This document shows, in pieces, positions 34,601-46,364 of a DNA stretch of 64,000 bases. A program made the position numbers and the translations under genes. This DNA comes from Halicephalobus mephisto. Taxonomy: Eukaryota > Nematoda > Chromadorea > Rhabditida > Panagrolaimidae. A model generated the notes under the pieces. The model was not told the DNA's origin. It did not search any database and saw only the letters and a list, made by a program, of their open reading frames with translations. The DNA is taken from the NCBI GenBank assembly GCA_009193035.1, contig SWDT01000186.1:1-64000 (forward strand). The letters run 5' to 3'. Position 1 is the stretch's first letter, and every line of letters starts with the position of its first letter.

Positions 34601-34779
34601 CCGAGGGGGTCAGCAAAGCCGACAACAGGATCCGAATTCGAGCAAGTTTGAAGCGGATCATGGATTACGGTTTCTGGAGCGTTTGGATCTTCTGATTTCT
34701 TGGAAAACTCAAGTAAAGGATGCACAGTGGCTTCTGTAGAAGGATTAGAAATCCGGATATCTGTTAAATCTAGTTTCAT
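28603..34779 (-). CDS. VPS35L (C16orf62-like), Retriever/Commander complex subunit
   Basis: VPS35L scaffolds the Retriever complex, which works with CCC and WASH to recycle endosomal cargo. Seven exons join in phase: 34292-34779, 34114-34243, 33749-34022, 32061-32725, 31321-31728, 29306-29676 and 28603-29017, giving about 916 aa (human 963). Recognition rests on the family block TARNWFGKVQEIKEVLPRIY near the exon 3/4 boundary, the following LLPCMKFMDD, and the N-terminal WKEMKKRILKEFT segment. The rest is helical repeat, as expected for a VPS35-like solenoid. The N-terminal 150 residues are acidic and probably disordered. Two introns are large. 29677-31320 holds a 39-bp tandem repeat and a dispersed element; 32726-33748 holds a dead helicase remnant. 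The gene lies 540 bp downstream of kcc on the same strand. Confidence 0.82.
29730..30345. repeat. Tandem repeat, about 39-bp unit, in a VPS35L intron
   Basis: About 15 imperfect units containing AAAGTCAAAGTTTGAAATCG and AAATTGCTCATTAAAGT. A plus-strand ORF at 30016-30201 is only a translation of the repeat. Confidence 0.85.
30985..31258. repeat. Inverted copy of the dispersed element at 21763-22035
   Basis: Reverse complement of the vitellogenin intron element, with high identity over about 270 bp from CATGTTTGAAC to GATATCAAA. It ends 60 bp before the exon at 31321. Confidence 0.75.
32879..33240 (+). pseudogene. Remnant of a PIF1-type helicase from a Helitron-like element
   Basis: Antisense to VPS35L within its intron, an open frame reads LCNGIWLLIVQLMNHRI, then KFPIKLTFAMTINKLQNQMF and LDLRCFSHG, followed by an in-frame TAA and LYVAFSQVSS. 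These match in order the C-terminal motifs of PIF1-like helicases of eukaryotic Helitrons (LCNGTRL; FPVRLAFAMTINKSQGQ; FSHGQLYVALSR). The stop replaces the expected Q of HGQLYVA, and K-S-Q-G has become K-L-Q-N, so it is dead. No Rep domain or Helitron ends were found nearby. Confidence 0.7.
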
Positions 34780-35319
34780 AATTAAAATAAACAACAAAAC
34801 AAAACTGGAATCGAAAGATGAAAGTCGAACAAATGGCCGCAAATTGTCGAAAAAGAACGAAACGCCAGAAATCCACGAAAGTTAATTCAAAATTTTCACT
34901 TTACATAAGTATTAGAAATTTTTTTTTCTATGAAATTCATCTGTATTTTTATTGATTATTGATCATTTCTAAAGGTATTTATGGATATTACGAAATTAAT
35001 AATTCTCTAAAATTTGAGATATATTAATTTTAAAAATATTTGAAAAATTAAAAAATGATTTTTTTGGATTTTTAAAAAATAAATTTTTCTGTAAATTTTT
35101 GAAAATAAAAGTATTTTCGATTTTTAATGAAATATTAAGATTTTCTATTTTTGATTTTTTGATTTTTATAAATATCCTGAAAAATCCACTTTTATTATGT
35201 AATTTCCCAACCCCAGAGGCACTTCACAATTTACCCAATATTTTTATTGATTTTCGCCTTATTATTCAAAATAAATTCAACCTGGAAGGCACAGATTTAG
35301 TAATAACGTGAAAGAGTAC
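34780..35319. other. Spacer between VPS35L and kcc
   Basis: AT-rich, 540 bp. A minus-strand AATAAA at about 35244-35249 lies about 70 bases past the kcc stop and is the probable poly(A) signal. Nothing else was seen. Confidence 0.5.
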
Positions 35320-38300
35320 TCAAGAGTCCGTCGTGATCACTTCTTTCCCGCTGCCGCTGATCATCAGCACTCTGCTCATGTCTTCTGTGAGGGCTTCGAT
35401 GTAGTCGAGATACGAATCCACGAGATCAGAGACTTTCCGAGGGGGTTTCGGGAGGGATAACAGGATTAGCTGGGAATTTGCCGAGTATTCCAGAATTACT
35501 CGGTTCAGTTTGACTGCATCTGACATTTTTTGGACCTAAAAAGCGAAAAAACAAATTACTGTATACGAGCAAAAAAGTCGATATATGAAACTTAAAAACT
35601 AAACAACTTTGTTCTTACAGGATTTCGATATATCAATATTTCGTGTTCATATATTGTTTTTGTATGAAATACGATTTCGACTTATATTTGCACATGAATA
35701 CTCACTTTTACTTCGTCAAGGTGTACATCTTCGAATTTCTCTTCCGGAGTATTCGATGTCGGGGAAGAATCGGTGCTATTTTTTCTACTCGAACTAACTC
35801 TGAATGTTTAAAATTATTTAAATTTTAAAATTACTTAAAAACTTACGTATTTGTGAAGGAAGTTTCTGTAGTCAACGCGCCTCTTCCTTTCAGACTGACA
35901 TGGCTGGAGTCCCTGTTGAACTCTTGGACGCTTCCCGGAGATTCGTCTGCTGAGAATCCTGTGTTGATGAATCCATTTGCCGATTTAGAAGCCCTCATTC
36001 TGTTTTTCTTCTCCATTCTGATCGTTCTTTGAACAGCATCGTCTGTCACTTCCGCGTCAACGGTGTTCACAATCTGAAAATTTAAAATTTAAAAATTTAA
36101 ACTTTGATATATCAATATTCTCCAGACATAGCATTCAGATATCTATCTCATTAAAAAAGTCGATTTCCATATATGAAGTTTTAAAATAAAGAAGATTTTA
36201 TATGTGAATTTTTACGGTAAAGGATGTTTCATGCATGAAGTTTTTTTTGAAGATTGATATATGGATCTTTGTTTTGAATGATTTTTGAAAGGTTTGTAGT
36301 GGTATAAATGACTTACGAAGAGCATTGCGTCGATTCTGAGCATGTAGATGTGCTTCTGAAGTCTGACTTTCATGGATTCCGTGTCTTGGTCGTCTTCGGC
36401 AATAACGAATATTCTCAGTTTACATCCTTTCCAGACTTTATGTTGTTCGAGCAAGAATGCTATCAGCATCAGAATCCCTCCGTCGTGGACAATCCACCAG
36501 ATATCTATGAATCCGACCAGTCTGTCGTTCTGCTTCGGAAAGTCCGTGATTCCTTTGCAGACAATCATGCACATTTCCGTCTGGACTCCTCGGATAAGCT
36601 GTTCAGCGAAGATTTCCTGTTCGATGGCGTTTTCGTTTCCAAGTCTGGGGAAATTCAGAAGGATCGTATTCGGTCTAAGACCTCCGATCCCGACGGATTG
36701 GAACAGAGCCGAAACAGCTCCTTGGATTTGGGAATCTTCGAAAAAAAGAGATTTCCCGAAGCCCCGGATTCTGGCGGTGAACATGTCCTGCTGGATCCGG
36801 GCCTTGATCTGGAAAGGACAAAATCAGAAGCGATACAAGGTCACCAAGAAGATATTTGAAAAATATTTTAAAAATTAATTTTCAAACTTATCTAACAAAT
36901 ATCCATTGTTTATTCTTGATTTAAAAATCTCCTGAAGTGAATGTAATAAATTGAAAAAATGCATATAAAAAAGTTGGAAAAAATTAGCAAATTCGCTTTT
37001 TTTGAGTAAATTTTGGATTATCTACTTTTAAATCATTCGTTTTTCGCTTAAATTTAACCAATTTTAATAATTCTTTTCTAATCTTATGTATTTTTAACTA
37101 TTAATATATCTGATTAATTAGTTTTTCCAAAAAGTAATAAAAATGTTAAAAATATTAAAAATATTAAAAACTTGTTCGTTGAAATTTTACGATTTCATAC
37201 AACCATTCGTTTTCTATTTCAATTTTATTAATTTTAATAATTTACCTTCATAATTAAGTAAATTATTAACGATTATTACGATTTCCTGGTTGATTTTAAA
37301 AAAACGGATTATTTTATTTAAAAATTTAAAAATAAAATTGGATTTTGAACAGATTGCTGAAAAGTTCGAATTCGATATTTGAGTTGTTTTGGAGAATTTT
37401 AATTTCTAAGAAATCGAAAAAACCTACTTCGTCGGCCCTCTTCTTTAGTCCATGTAGATTCTTCGCCCTGACGAAACCTACCGTAATCGCCAGACCTCTT
37501 CCTGCCTTCATCTGTCCGGCCAGGTTGAGCAGGTTGACACTTCGCAGATCTATGTGTTCCTTTGAGAACCTTCCATCGACCAATATCAGCAACTGGGGTC
37601 TCCAGTTTTTTGGATGAGGATCTTTATCTTCAACTTTCTGCAACGAATACTGTGCTGTCGTCAAGGCTAATCCTCTGATCCCGTCCCCCCATTCCTTCTT
37701 GGCCCCCTTCCACTCGACGTATTTGTAGATGATGAAAGTCAAAGCACAGGCCACCGTTGCGTACTTCCAGTTCGAGGCAAACATGATGAAAAAACAGAGG
37801 AAGGCTCCAGCGACGGAGATCGACCTAAAACGAGGAGATTGTACCGCAAGGATAGTGACTAGAGCTGTTGATTTTTCAAAGTCTTCGAACCGTTCGATTC
37901 GAATCCTCGATTTTCGGATTCAAATTAGTTCAAAATCGGTTCGAAATCAACAACTCTGATAGTGACTAAAGATACATAATAAACCCTCAAAAGCAATCAC
38001 TATTTTCCCTTTTATTGGAGCTGTTATTTTCGACAGCTGTAGAAATTGTCTCGGATAGTGACTAGAAGAGACGATTTGTTCTTTTATCTAGACACTATCC
38101 TTAGAATTACGAGATGGATAGTGACTAGAAATATTCCAAAGTTATTTTTGTTTCTTACTATCCAAATGGAGAAATAATTGTGGGAATAGTGACTGGCATT
38201 TCGTAAAACTAGTCACTATCCAAGTCCACTATTGGAGCTGTTATTTTCGACAGCTCTAGAAACTGCCCCGGATAGTGACTGATTTGTACTATTAATTTTT

Positions 38301-41300
38301 TCACTATCCGCGTTTACTGAATTAGTTAGAAGGAAATGAATAATGGTTTTAGGGAATTACTTATTATTTGTCCCAGTCACTATCCTTAATTCCAACTTAC
38401 CAGTGATAGTACTTGAATCTCGGTCTCCAATTGGGGGCTTTCAACAAGGAATGCAGTGCGGATACCATGTTGACGAAGGCGTAACACATGAGAAAGAAGA
38501 AATCCAAGACTTCCGCGATGGCATCCACAGCCCCAAGCAAGATGGCCAATTCGGCGATGAAAGCTGTGAAGAGCAATCCTAAGAAAGGTTCGTTAGATTT
38601 CGTAACTCTTGCAAACGGAGCCAAAGCTGGAATGACGTCATCTTTAGCGATGGATTGGAGGAGTCTAGGGGCCGAACAGAGACACTGAAGAGCAGCCCCG
38701 AAGGTCGACAAGAAGCTCCCCACTATCACCACCCAGGGACTCGGCCACGACAGGGAAGCCACCACTAAGGAGTTCGCGACGGATTTCCCGTTTCTGAAAA
38801 AAATCATAAATATAATTTTCTCTATTTTTTAAAAATTTTAGATAAAAAATGATTAACAAATTAAAAACCAACTTTTTCAAAAATTATTATTCAAATTTAT
38901 TTTTTTTTAACTTTTTATTTAAATTTAGAACTTACTTGTCTCTCAAGACCGGTCCGATGATACTTGCCCCGAACAGCAGGACCAGGGCGAAATAGATCAG
39001 AGAAGTCGTTATGGTGGCCGCGATAGTTCCTCTGGGGATGCTTCTTTGGGGGTCCTTCAGATCCCCGCTCATGTTCGTCCCTGTCATTATCCCCGTGACG
39101 GCCGGGAAATATATCGCCATCAAAGCGAAGAATCCGACGTCGAAGTCTTGGAAGACCTCGAATAGCCTGTGGGCTTGTCTGCCAGGAACGGCTTCTCCGG
39201 ACTTCATCTCCTGGTACACAGAATTCGATCCTAGGGTCTTCATGTTGAAACCAGGAAAGGCGTTCACACAACTGATAGGGGCGCTCCCGAAGTGGGTGCA
39301 GATCAGGCTGTCGTCTCCTTCTCGAGGACAGAATTTTTTCTGGACTCTGAAGAGATATTTTAGGTCTTACAGATTACGGTAAAATGTACTCTTCTCTCTT
39401 GTCGCAGAAGTCACAGACTTGGTCGAAGGAAATCGAGTTGTTGGACGACTCGTGGAACGGCATGTAGACCCTCGATTGAAGCAACATGTCATCTAGCATA
39501 CAAACACTGAAAAATCGCACACTGCATGCAACAAAAATTTTCGATTTTTTTAAAATAAAAATTTTCGATTTTTTTAAAATAAAAATTTTCGATTTTTTTA
39601 AAATAAAAATTTTCGATTTTTTTAAAATAAAAATTTTTAATTTTTTAAAATAAAAATTTCTGATTTTTTTAAAATAAAAATTTTCGATTTTTTTAAAATA
39701 AAAATTAACAATTTCTTTGAATATTAATTTTTGATTTTTTTGAATAAAAAATTTTGTTTTTTTTTTCAATTTTTTATTTTAGTTTTTATTTTTTTGTTTT
39801 ATTGTGAAAATTTTGTTTTTTTAAATTTTTTTATGACTTACTGTTGTCCGTTTCCAACAATTGCTTTCTCGATCCCTCCGGCAAAGCAGGCCATCACGGA
39901 TAGAATCACACAAGCGAGGGAAACCTGAAATAATTAGAATACTGTAAATATTAAAATAAATTATTGTAAGAAATTTTCTCAATAAGAGTCCTCAGAATTT
40001 ATACTTTTAGATAATTCCGAAACTTCCTACTGAATTCTAGAAGTTTTCACGAGATTCTAAGAAGATTCTAAAACTGTCGATAGGATTCCTGGAAGATTTT
40101 AGAAATCTCAAGATAATTCTGAGGAAATTCTAAAATTTTTAGAAGATTCTAGAAATTTTAGGATTTGTTAGAAGATTCTAGAAATTCTAAAATTTTTAGA
40201 AGATTCTAGAAATTTTAAAATTTCTTAGATTTTAGAAATCTTGTATAAGATTCTGAGAAGCTTTTAAAATCCTACATAAAATTTTCAAAAGATTCTACAA
40301 ATTTTAAGATGATTTTGAGGAGATTCTAAAATCTTATAAAATTCCAAAAAACCTTAAATTTTTTATGAGCCTTTTTGGAGAATCTTAAAAATTTCAATAA
40401 AATTCTTAGAACCATTTAGAATCCTTTATGAAGTTCTGGAAAATTCTAAATTTCAGAATTTTTCAAAATCCCAGGACTTTTTATGAAAATTATATTTAAT
40501 AAAATCATAAATGTCAGTTTGGATTCGACTCCACTTACCGGTGCCAGTAGTTGGACAAACTTGACCCCGAGGGCCACAATGATCAACTCAATGAGCAACA
40601 AAGCAGTTCCGTAAATTCGGTAATTATTCGTCATCATCCCAAATGGACCTAAAACAAGTTTTACAACAAATAAAAATTTCAAAATTAAAAAACTTTAAAA
40701 TTAAAAAACTTCAAAATTAAAAAATTTCTAAAAATTAAAAACTTTAAAATTAAAAAAAAATTAAAATTTTAAATTTTTAAATTTTTAAAAATTAAAACAA
40801 CTTACCGACATCGTTGTGGACGATTTCTCCTCCGATTGTCCATTGTGGCATTATGTAGAGCTAAAATAATTCGTGATTACTGTAATTGTGGGAGTTTTGA
40901 ACTTACTAGGAAAACTTCGACTCCTCCGACGAGGTACATGGATGTGGCTACAGTATTCGCCAAGTAGAAGAGAATTCCGACAGCACTTCCGAATTCGGCT
41001 CCGAGATTCCGGGAAATCATGAAGTAAGCTCCTCCTGATTCCACGACCCCATTTGTGGACACGGCGGACAGCGAGATGGAGGTCAACAATGTCTAAAAAA
41101 TCGAAAAAGTTAAGTAAATTTAGAAAATTAAAGAATTTTTAAAAATCTTAGAAATTTCAAAATATTTTGTGAAATTTTAGAATAGTCCATAAAATTCTGG
41201 AAAATTTCAAAATATTTAATAAAATTTAAAAAATTTCAGAAGTCCATAAAATTCTGAAAAATTTCAAAATATTTAATGAAATTTTTAAAAATTTCAGAAG

Positions 41301-42007
41301 TCTATAAAATTCTGAAAAATTTTAAATATGTCAATCAAATTCTAACAGATTTTAGAATATTCTATAAAATTGTGGAAAACTAAAAATGTCAATCAAATTT
41401 TAACAGATTCTAGAATCTCCGATGAGATTTCGAAAGATTTTACAACCTTCCATGAGAACTTGAAAGATTCTAGAAATTTCTACAAACTCTCAAGATCTTT
41501 CGTGAACTTCTAGCAATTTTGAAGAACTTTTATTTTTTGTCAAATTTTAATTTTTAAAAAACTCACGCAAGCACAGCAGATCAACAGCAATAATGACGTC
41601 ATCGGGACCCCTGCGATTCCGACGACCCAGAACAACCTGATGAACATGGTTACTCCGAGGATGTGCTGGATAGTGGGGAGATAGACCCCCAGCATGACCC
41701 CGAGATTTGCTTTTTTCCTTTCGCTACTCGCCCTTTCGGTGGGTCCCGGGATGGTGTAGCCCCCGATGAAGGCAGTCGCGTTTCCTCCAGAAGCCTCCAA
41801 TTCATCGTCATCTCTGAACAGTGCCAGATTGCCGAGTGTACTGGAGATAATCTGAGGGATGGACTGTTTCCTGTCGCTGTCATAGTTGGCCAGATCCGGA
41901 TTCTCGACATCCGGGATCGACTGAAGACGTTCATCTGTCCTGATGACTTTGAGGGTCTCTGGATTCAGCTGCTGGATGGTCGAGAACCTTCTTTGACGAC
42001 CCTCCAT
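35320..42007 (-). CDS. K-Cl cotransporter, SLC12 family
   Basis: Electroneutral K+/Cl- symporter of the plasma membrane. Thirteen exons join in phase: 41567-42007, 40907-41092, 40806-40860, 40539-40648, 39842-39924, 39378-39506, 38936-39346, 38401-38793, 37428-37824, 36317-36808, 35847-36073, 35706-35799 and 35320-35535, giving about 1077 aa. Visible family blocks: [20 protein letters not shown] (membrane segment 1), [13 protein letters not shown], the Cys-containing extracellular loop, [30 protein letters not shown] then [21 protein letters not shown], and [15 protein letters not shown] in the cytosolic domain. The C-terminus is [12 protein letters not shown]...EVITTDS (KCCs usually end EVITIYS). 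C. elegans has kcc-1, kcc-2 and kcc-3; I cannot assign which. The length is normal and no motif is missing. Confidence 0.92.
37855..38395. repeat. AGTCACTATCC / GGATAGTGACT cluster in a kcc intron
   Basis: About ten copies in both orientations. Spacers repeat TATTGGAGCTGTTATTTTCGACAGCT, itself a hairpin. It is the same family as 10800-11195 and 57240-58200. Confidence 0.75.
39535..39720. repeat. 24-bp tandem repeat in a kcc intron
   Basis: About seven near-identical copies of AAAATTTTCGATTTTTTTAA plus a short spacer. The copies are almost uniform, so this is a recent expansion. Confidence 0.9.
39960..40450. repeat. Degenerate TTCTAGAA array in a kcc intron
   Basis: Many AGATTCTAGAAATTTTA-like words without fixed period. 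The same family recurs at 41130-41530 in the next upstream large intron. Confidence 0.6.
41130..41530. repeat. Degenerate TTCTAGAA-family array, kcc first intron
   Basis: Repeated AAATTCTGAAAAATTTCAAAATATTTAAT-type words in the first half and TTCTAGAA words toward 41410-41520. No coding potential. Confidence 0.55.
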
Positions 42008-42119
42008 TAGAGAAAGAACTCGCTAAAGTTAAAAAACATTTAATTTTTGGATTTTTATGGATTTTACAAAACCCCTTATTAATTACGAAATATGCAAATT
42101 TTTAAACTTTAGATTAAAT

Positions 42120-42570
42120 TCTACAGTATTTCTAATTGGTTAAAAATATGCAAATTTTCGAACAAATTCTACAATATCTTATTTGATTACGAAATATGCA
42201 AATTTTTGTATTTCAGAATGGATTCTACAGTACTTTATTTAATTACGAAATATGCAAATTTCTAATCTTGAAGCGAATTCTACAGTACTCTATTTTATTT
42301 CAAAATATTTAAACTCCTAATTTTGAGACAAATTCTACAGTACTTTATTTAATCTCAAAATATTCAAATTTTAAAATTTTAAAAGTGAATTCTACAGTAC
42401 TCTATTTTATTTCAAAATATTTAAACTCCTAATTTTGAAACAAATTCTACAGTACTCTATTTAATCTCAAAATATGCAAATTTTTAAATTTCAAAGTGAA
42501 TTCTACAGTACTTTATTTAATCTCAAAATATTCAAATTTTCATTTTTCAATAATTTCTACAGTATCCTTA
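42120..42570. repeat. Tandem repeat, about 60-bp unit, upstream of kcc
   Basis: Seven to eight imperfect copies of a unit with ATTCTACAGTACTCTATTT and CAAAATATGCAAATTTTTAA, starting about 110 bp upstream of the kcc start codon. Confidence 0.75.
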
Positions 42571-42889
42571 TACAAACATAAAATATTTAAAATTTTTATT
42601 TTTTTAAATAAATTTTTCAATATTCTTATTTAACAACGAAATAATTCGATTTTTTACGTTTTAAACCGAATTTTTCAATGTTTTACTTACTTTGGCCATT
42701 TTTAAGTTTTAAAATACAATATTTTTAATTTTAAAATAAAGTTGTTTAATAAATTTAAAAATCAATAAAACGACCTAGGTGAAAATTCGGTTAACGAAAA
42801 ATAACACTTTTCAGAAACGCAGACAATATCCCTCTAATCTCAAAACGTGAATCAATCCATGACCGCTCAAAACACGAGCTGTCTGCACA

Positions 42890-43285
42890 CGTAAAAAAAC
42901 AATTTTTGGCCCTGTAACAATTACGAAATATAAAAAATATATAACATAATCGTCACATATTTTATAAATATTTGACTTTTGTGAAGAAAATTGAAACTTA
43001 ATAGTGACGATTTGTATTTGTTACTATGTCAAAAATTACGCTTTTTTGTGTGTAGAGATTTTGGATAGTGTCTATTTCGAACTCAAATCAGGGCTTTCTA
43101 GTCACTATCCAAAACAGCTCCAATACACAAAAAACATAATTTTTGACTTTGTAACAATTACGAAATGTCATATAATCATCACATTTTTATGAATATTTAA
43201 CATTTGTGACGAAAAATAAAATATAATTGTGATGATTTATATTTGTTATTGCGCCAAAAGTTACGCTTTTTTGTGTGTAGAATCA
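42890..43285. repeat. Palindromic dispersed element, right copy
   Basis: Reverse complement of 4200-4610 with high similarity, including AACTCAAATCAGGGCTTTCT and AATAGTGACGATTTGTATT. Both ends carry AAAAATTACGCTTTTTTGTG-like words, so each half can fold on itself. Confidence 0.65.
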
Positions 43286-43489
43286 GACAAAAATGGTCCA
43301 GGTGATTTTGTGACGGAATTAATTCGGAAAACAAAAACAACCATTTTCGAGTTTTTTGACAATTGTTTGAAATTAACTAGTCATCGAAGGGATTTATCCG
43401 TGAAAAAAGCTGGAAACTGAACATTGATCAACAGGAAAGTTAAATTGTAAAAAGTCGTTGTAGGATCAAAAAGTAAACATCCAATAAAA

Positions 43490-44110
43490 AAGTATGAACG
43501 CCAAATTTGGTTTTGGCAAAATATTCACAATGCCAAAAATAAAATTTTTAGTTTTGGCGAAATGTTCACAATGCCAAAAATGAAGTTTTCAGTTTTGGCG
43601 AAATGTTCACAATGCCAAAAATAAAGCTTTCAATTTTGTCAAAATATCCAAGACGCCAAAGATAATACTTTTAAGAAATTAATTTTAGTGAAATATTCCT
43701 AATGCTAAAAATAATATTTAAAATAATTAATTTTAGCAAAATATCTTCAATATCAAAAGTAATATTTTTAAGAAATTAATTTCGGGAAAACGTCTTCAGT
43801 GCCAAAAAATTTCATAATAATGCCTTTGGCGAAATATTCATAGTGCCAAATTTTAAAGAATATTTTTTTGGCGAAATATCCCCAGTGCCAAATTTTGGAG
43901 AAAATACTTTTTTGGCGAAATATCCCCAGTACCAAATTTTGGAGAATACTTTTAGCGAAATATCCTTTGTGCCAAATTTTGGAGAAAATACTTTTTTGGC
44001 GAAATATCCCCAGTGTTAAAATTTCGAAAAAAATACTTTTTTGGCGAAATATCCCCAGTGCCAAAATTTCGAAAAAAATATTTTTTAAAATATAAGCAAT
44101 CCCAAAAATA
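43490..44110. repeat. Tandem repeat of TTTTGGCGAAATATCC units
   Basis: Two sub-arrays. 43490-43660 has about 57-bp units with CAATGCCAAAAATAAA and GTTTTGGCGAAATGTTCACA. 43830-44090 has units with TTTTTTGGCGAAATATCCCC and AGTGCCAAATTTTGGAGAAA. Long ORFs on both strands here (for example 43768-44172) are repeat translations. Confidence 0.8.
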
Positions 44111-44262
44111 ATGAAATTTTTATTTCGTTTCCAATGCCAAAACACCGAATTTACCTTAATGACCATCTCCACCAGTGACTATCGACAAAAATATATTTTA
44201 AAATCCATTTCGAAAAATATAAAATCCAAAAAAACAAATATAAATTTTTATTCGATTTCAGT

Positions 44263-44409
44263 TTCCAACTGATCGCACAAATCCGAAATTGAGCCAAGGA
44301 TGGACCGATTTGTGGCTGTCGACCCTTAACCTCCCAAGGCCGTCTGGATATCCAGAACTGAAAGAGATATCCCACAAGATCCAAAACCGGTCCTACGTTG
44401 ATTTTTCGA
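44263..44409 (+). CDS. Isolated candidate exon, unknown gene
   Basis: A TTTCAG acceptor at 44257-44262 is followed by an open frame of about 49 codons (FPTDRTNPKLSQGW, then NLPRPSGYPELKEI) with coding-like composition. This is sharply different from the AT-rich repeats on both sides. It could continue through a GTGAAA donor at about 44410 or end at a TAA shortly after. No family is recognised, and no neighbouring exon could be joined with confidence. It may belong with the small gene at 45854-46119 or be a decayed fragment. Confidence 0.25.
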
Positions 44410-44414
44410 AAAAA

Positions 44415-44875
44415 GTGAAAAAATTTTAAAAAATAAAAAAAAGTGAGAAAATTTTAAAAAATGAAAAAAAGTCAAAAAAAATTTTTAGAAAATGAAAAAA
44501 GTCAAAAAATTTAAAAAAATGAAAAAAGTCAAAAAAAGTTTTAAAAATGAAAAAAAGTCGAAAAATTAAATAATTTTTAAAAAATGAAAAAAGTCAAAAA
44601 ATTTAAAAAAAATGAAAAAAGTCAAAAAAAGTTTTAAAAATGAAAAAAAGTCGAAAAATTAAATAATTTTTAAAAAATGAAAAAAGTCAAAAAATTTAAA
44701 AAAAATGAAAAAAGTCAAAAAAAGTTTTAAAAATGAAAAAAAGTCAAAAAAAATTTTTAAAAAATGAAAAAAGTCAAAAAATTTAAAAAAAATGAAAAAA
44801 GTCAAAAAAAGTTTTAAAAATGAAAAAAAGTCGAAAAATTAAATAATTTTTAAAAAATGAAAAAAGTCAAAAATG
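44415..44875. repeat. A-rich tandem repeat, about 93-bp higher-order unit
   Basis: Built of AATGAAAAAAGTCAAAAAAT words organised into longer units marked by AAGTCGAAAAATTAAATAAT, which recurs at about 44549, 44642 and 44821. Confidence 0.85.
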
Positions 44876-44879
44876 TCTG

Positions 44880-45850
44880 AACTCGACAATGATCCCAATA
44901 TGAACGTTACTTTATAAATTTTCAATCATATTATAAAAATTAAATTTAAATATTATTTTAGAACTTTTTATAAAATTAAAAATTTAAATTTAAAATAATA
45001 TTAAAAAAATTATTTTTTATATAAAAAATCAATAAATATTATTTTAAGATTATTGCAAAATTAGAAAATTAAAAGTTTTTAAATTTAAAATAATATTAAA
45101 AAAATTATTTTTTTATATAAAAAATAGATAAATATTATTCTAAAATTATTACGAAATTAAAAAATCGAAAATTTCTAAATTTAAAATAATATTTAAAAAA
45201 TTACTTTTTATATTAAAAATTGATAAATATTATTCTAAAACGAATTTGTAAAACTTTTTTTAAAAATTAAAAGTTTTTGATTCAAGATGATATTTAAAAA
45301 ATCATTTTGTATTTAAAAATCGATAATATTATTCTGAAATTCTTCCAAAACGAATTTCTGTAATTTTCTAAAAAGTTAGAAATTTTTATTTTTAATTTTA
45401 ATTCTAAAATTATTTTTAAAATTAAAAAAAAATTAAAAAACAAATTTTCGAAAAAACTGAATTTTTAATTTTTTTTAATTTTTTAATTTTAGTAGTAGCG
45501 ATTGATTCTGAATCATGACATTTCGGAATAAACAAGAGCAAATAACGAAAATGAGGTTCAAAATAGTTGCAAAAAATTAAAATTTAAAAATAAAAAACTT
45601 CATTAAAATTAATTTTTTAATATTTTTTAATAAATATATGTAAAAATAACAAAATTAAACTTTTTGTCCTTCATACGGTATCTAATATTTTTTATTTTCT
45701 AATTGATAAAAAAAATAATTTAAAAAATAAAAAAAAAATAATTTTAAAAAAAAAGTTTCAAAGAAATTTTAAAAATTTAGATTTTTTGAATTATTTAGTT
45801 ATTTAATTATTTTGTTTTCTGCTATCTTTGACTAATTAAGCATATTTGAA
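44880..45850. other. AT-only low-complexity spacer
   Basis: Long runs of A and T with repeated ATAAATATTATTTT and AAAATTATTTTTTATAT words. No gene or RNA was seen. Confidence 0.6.
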
Positions 45851-45853
45851 TAT

Positions 45854-46119
45854 ATGGATAAAGGAAATCCCGGGATATCCTCGCTGCTTTTTGACTGGCA
45901 ACATGCTCAAATTTTCGAACTTGAACATCTTTCATTTTTTCATTTCAGTTTTCTCCAAAATTCGTAAGTTTTTTAATTTTCTATTTTTTCGTCAGATCAG
46001 CCCTGGTTCTCGGACTCATGATTCCGAGAAGTTCAGAAGTTCAACGAAACCTGACGGATATAAATCTAGGTCGATACAGGTGCTCAGAGTTGAGACGAAG
46101 AAGAACTCTGGGCGTTTAG
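45854..46119 (+). CDS. Hypothetical two-exon small protein
   Basis: An ATG at 45854 opens a frame through 45963. A short 32-bp intron (GTAAG...GTCAG) joins in phase to 45996-46119, ending TAG, for 77 aa. The second exon reads ALVLGLMIPRSSEVQRN and ends in a basic RRRR stretch. An AATAAA lies 73 bases after the stop (46192-46197), and the Nudix gene starts 246 bp downstream, which supports this as a real 3' end. The 32-bp intron is shorter than usual. The true gene may begin further upstream. No family recognised. Confidence 0.3.
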
Positions 46120-46364
46120 TCGACGTACATTATCTGTAGTTATCTTTTTTATCCTCGACCGATCGATTTTAGAATATAACCACTTCGGATGAATAAAGAA
46201 CAAGATTAGAGTGCTTTTAGAACCAACTTCATATATCAAAAGTTGGAGGTTAGTTTATATTTGGAATTTTTTAATTTTGTTTTTAAAATTTGAAAATAAT
46301 TATTAACTACCAATTTAGGATTAAGTACTTTTGATCTTCCAATGTTTTTCAGATTTTCACTTGG

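Noticed and set aside
39535..39720. CRISPR-like regular direct repeats
   Set aside because: A eukaryotic intronic 24-bp tandem repeat without unique spacers or cas genes.
43768..44172. 134-codon minus-strand ORF of FFEILALGIFRQKS-like repeats
   Set aside because: It is a translation of the GGCGAAATATCC tandem array.
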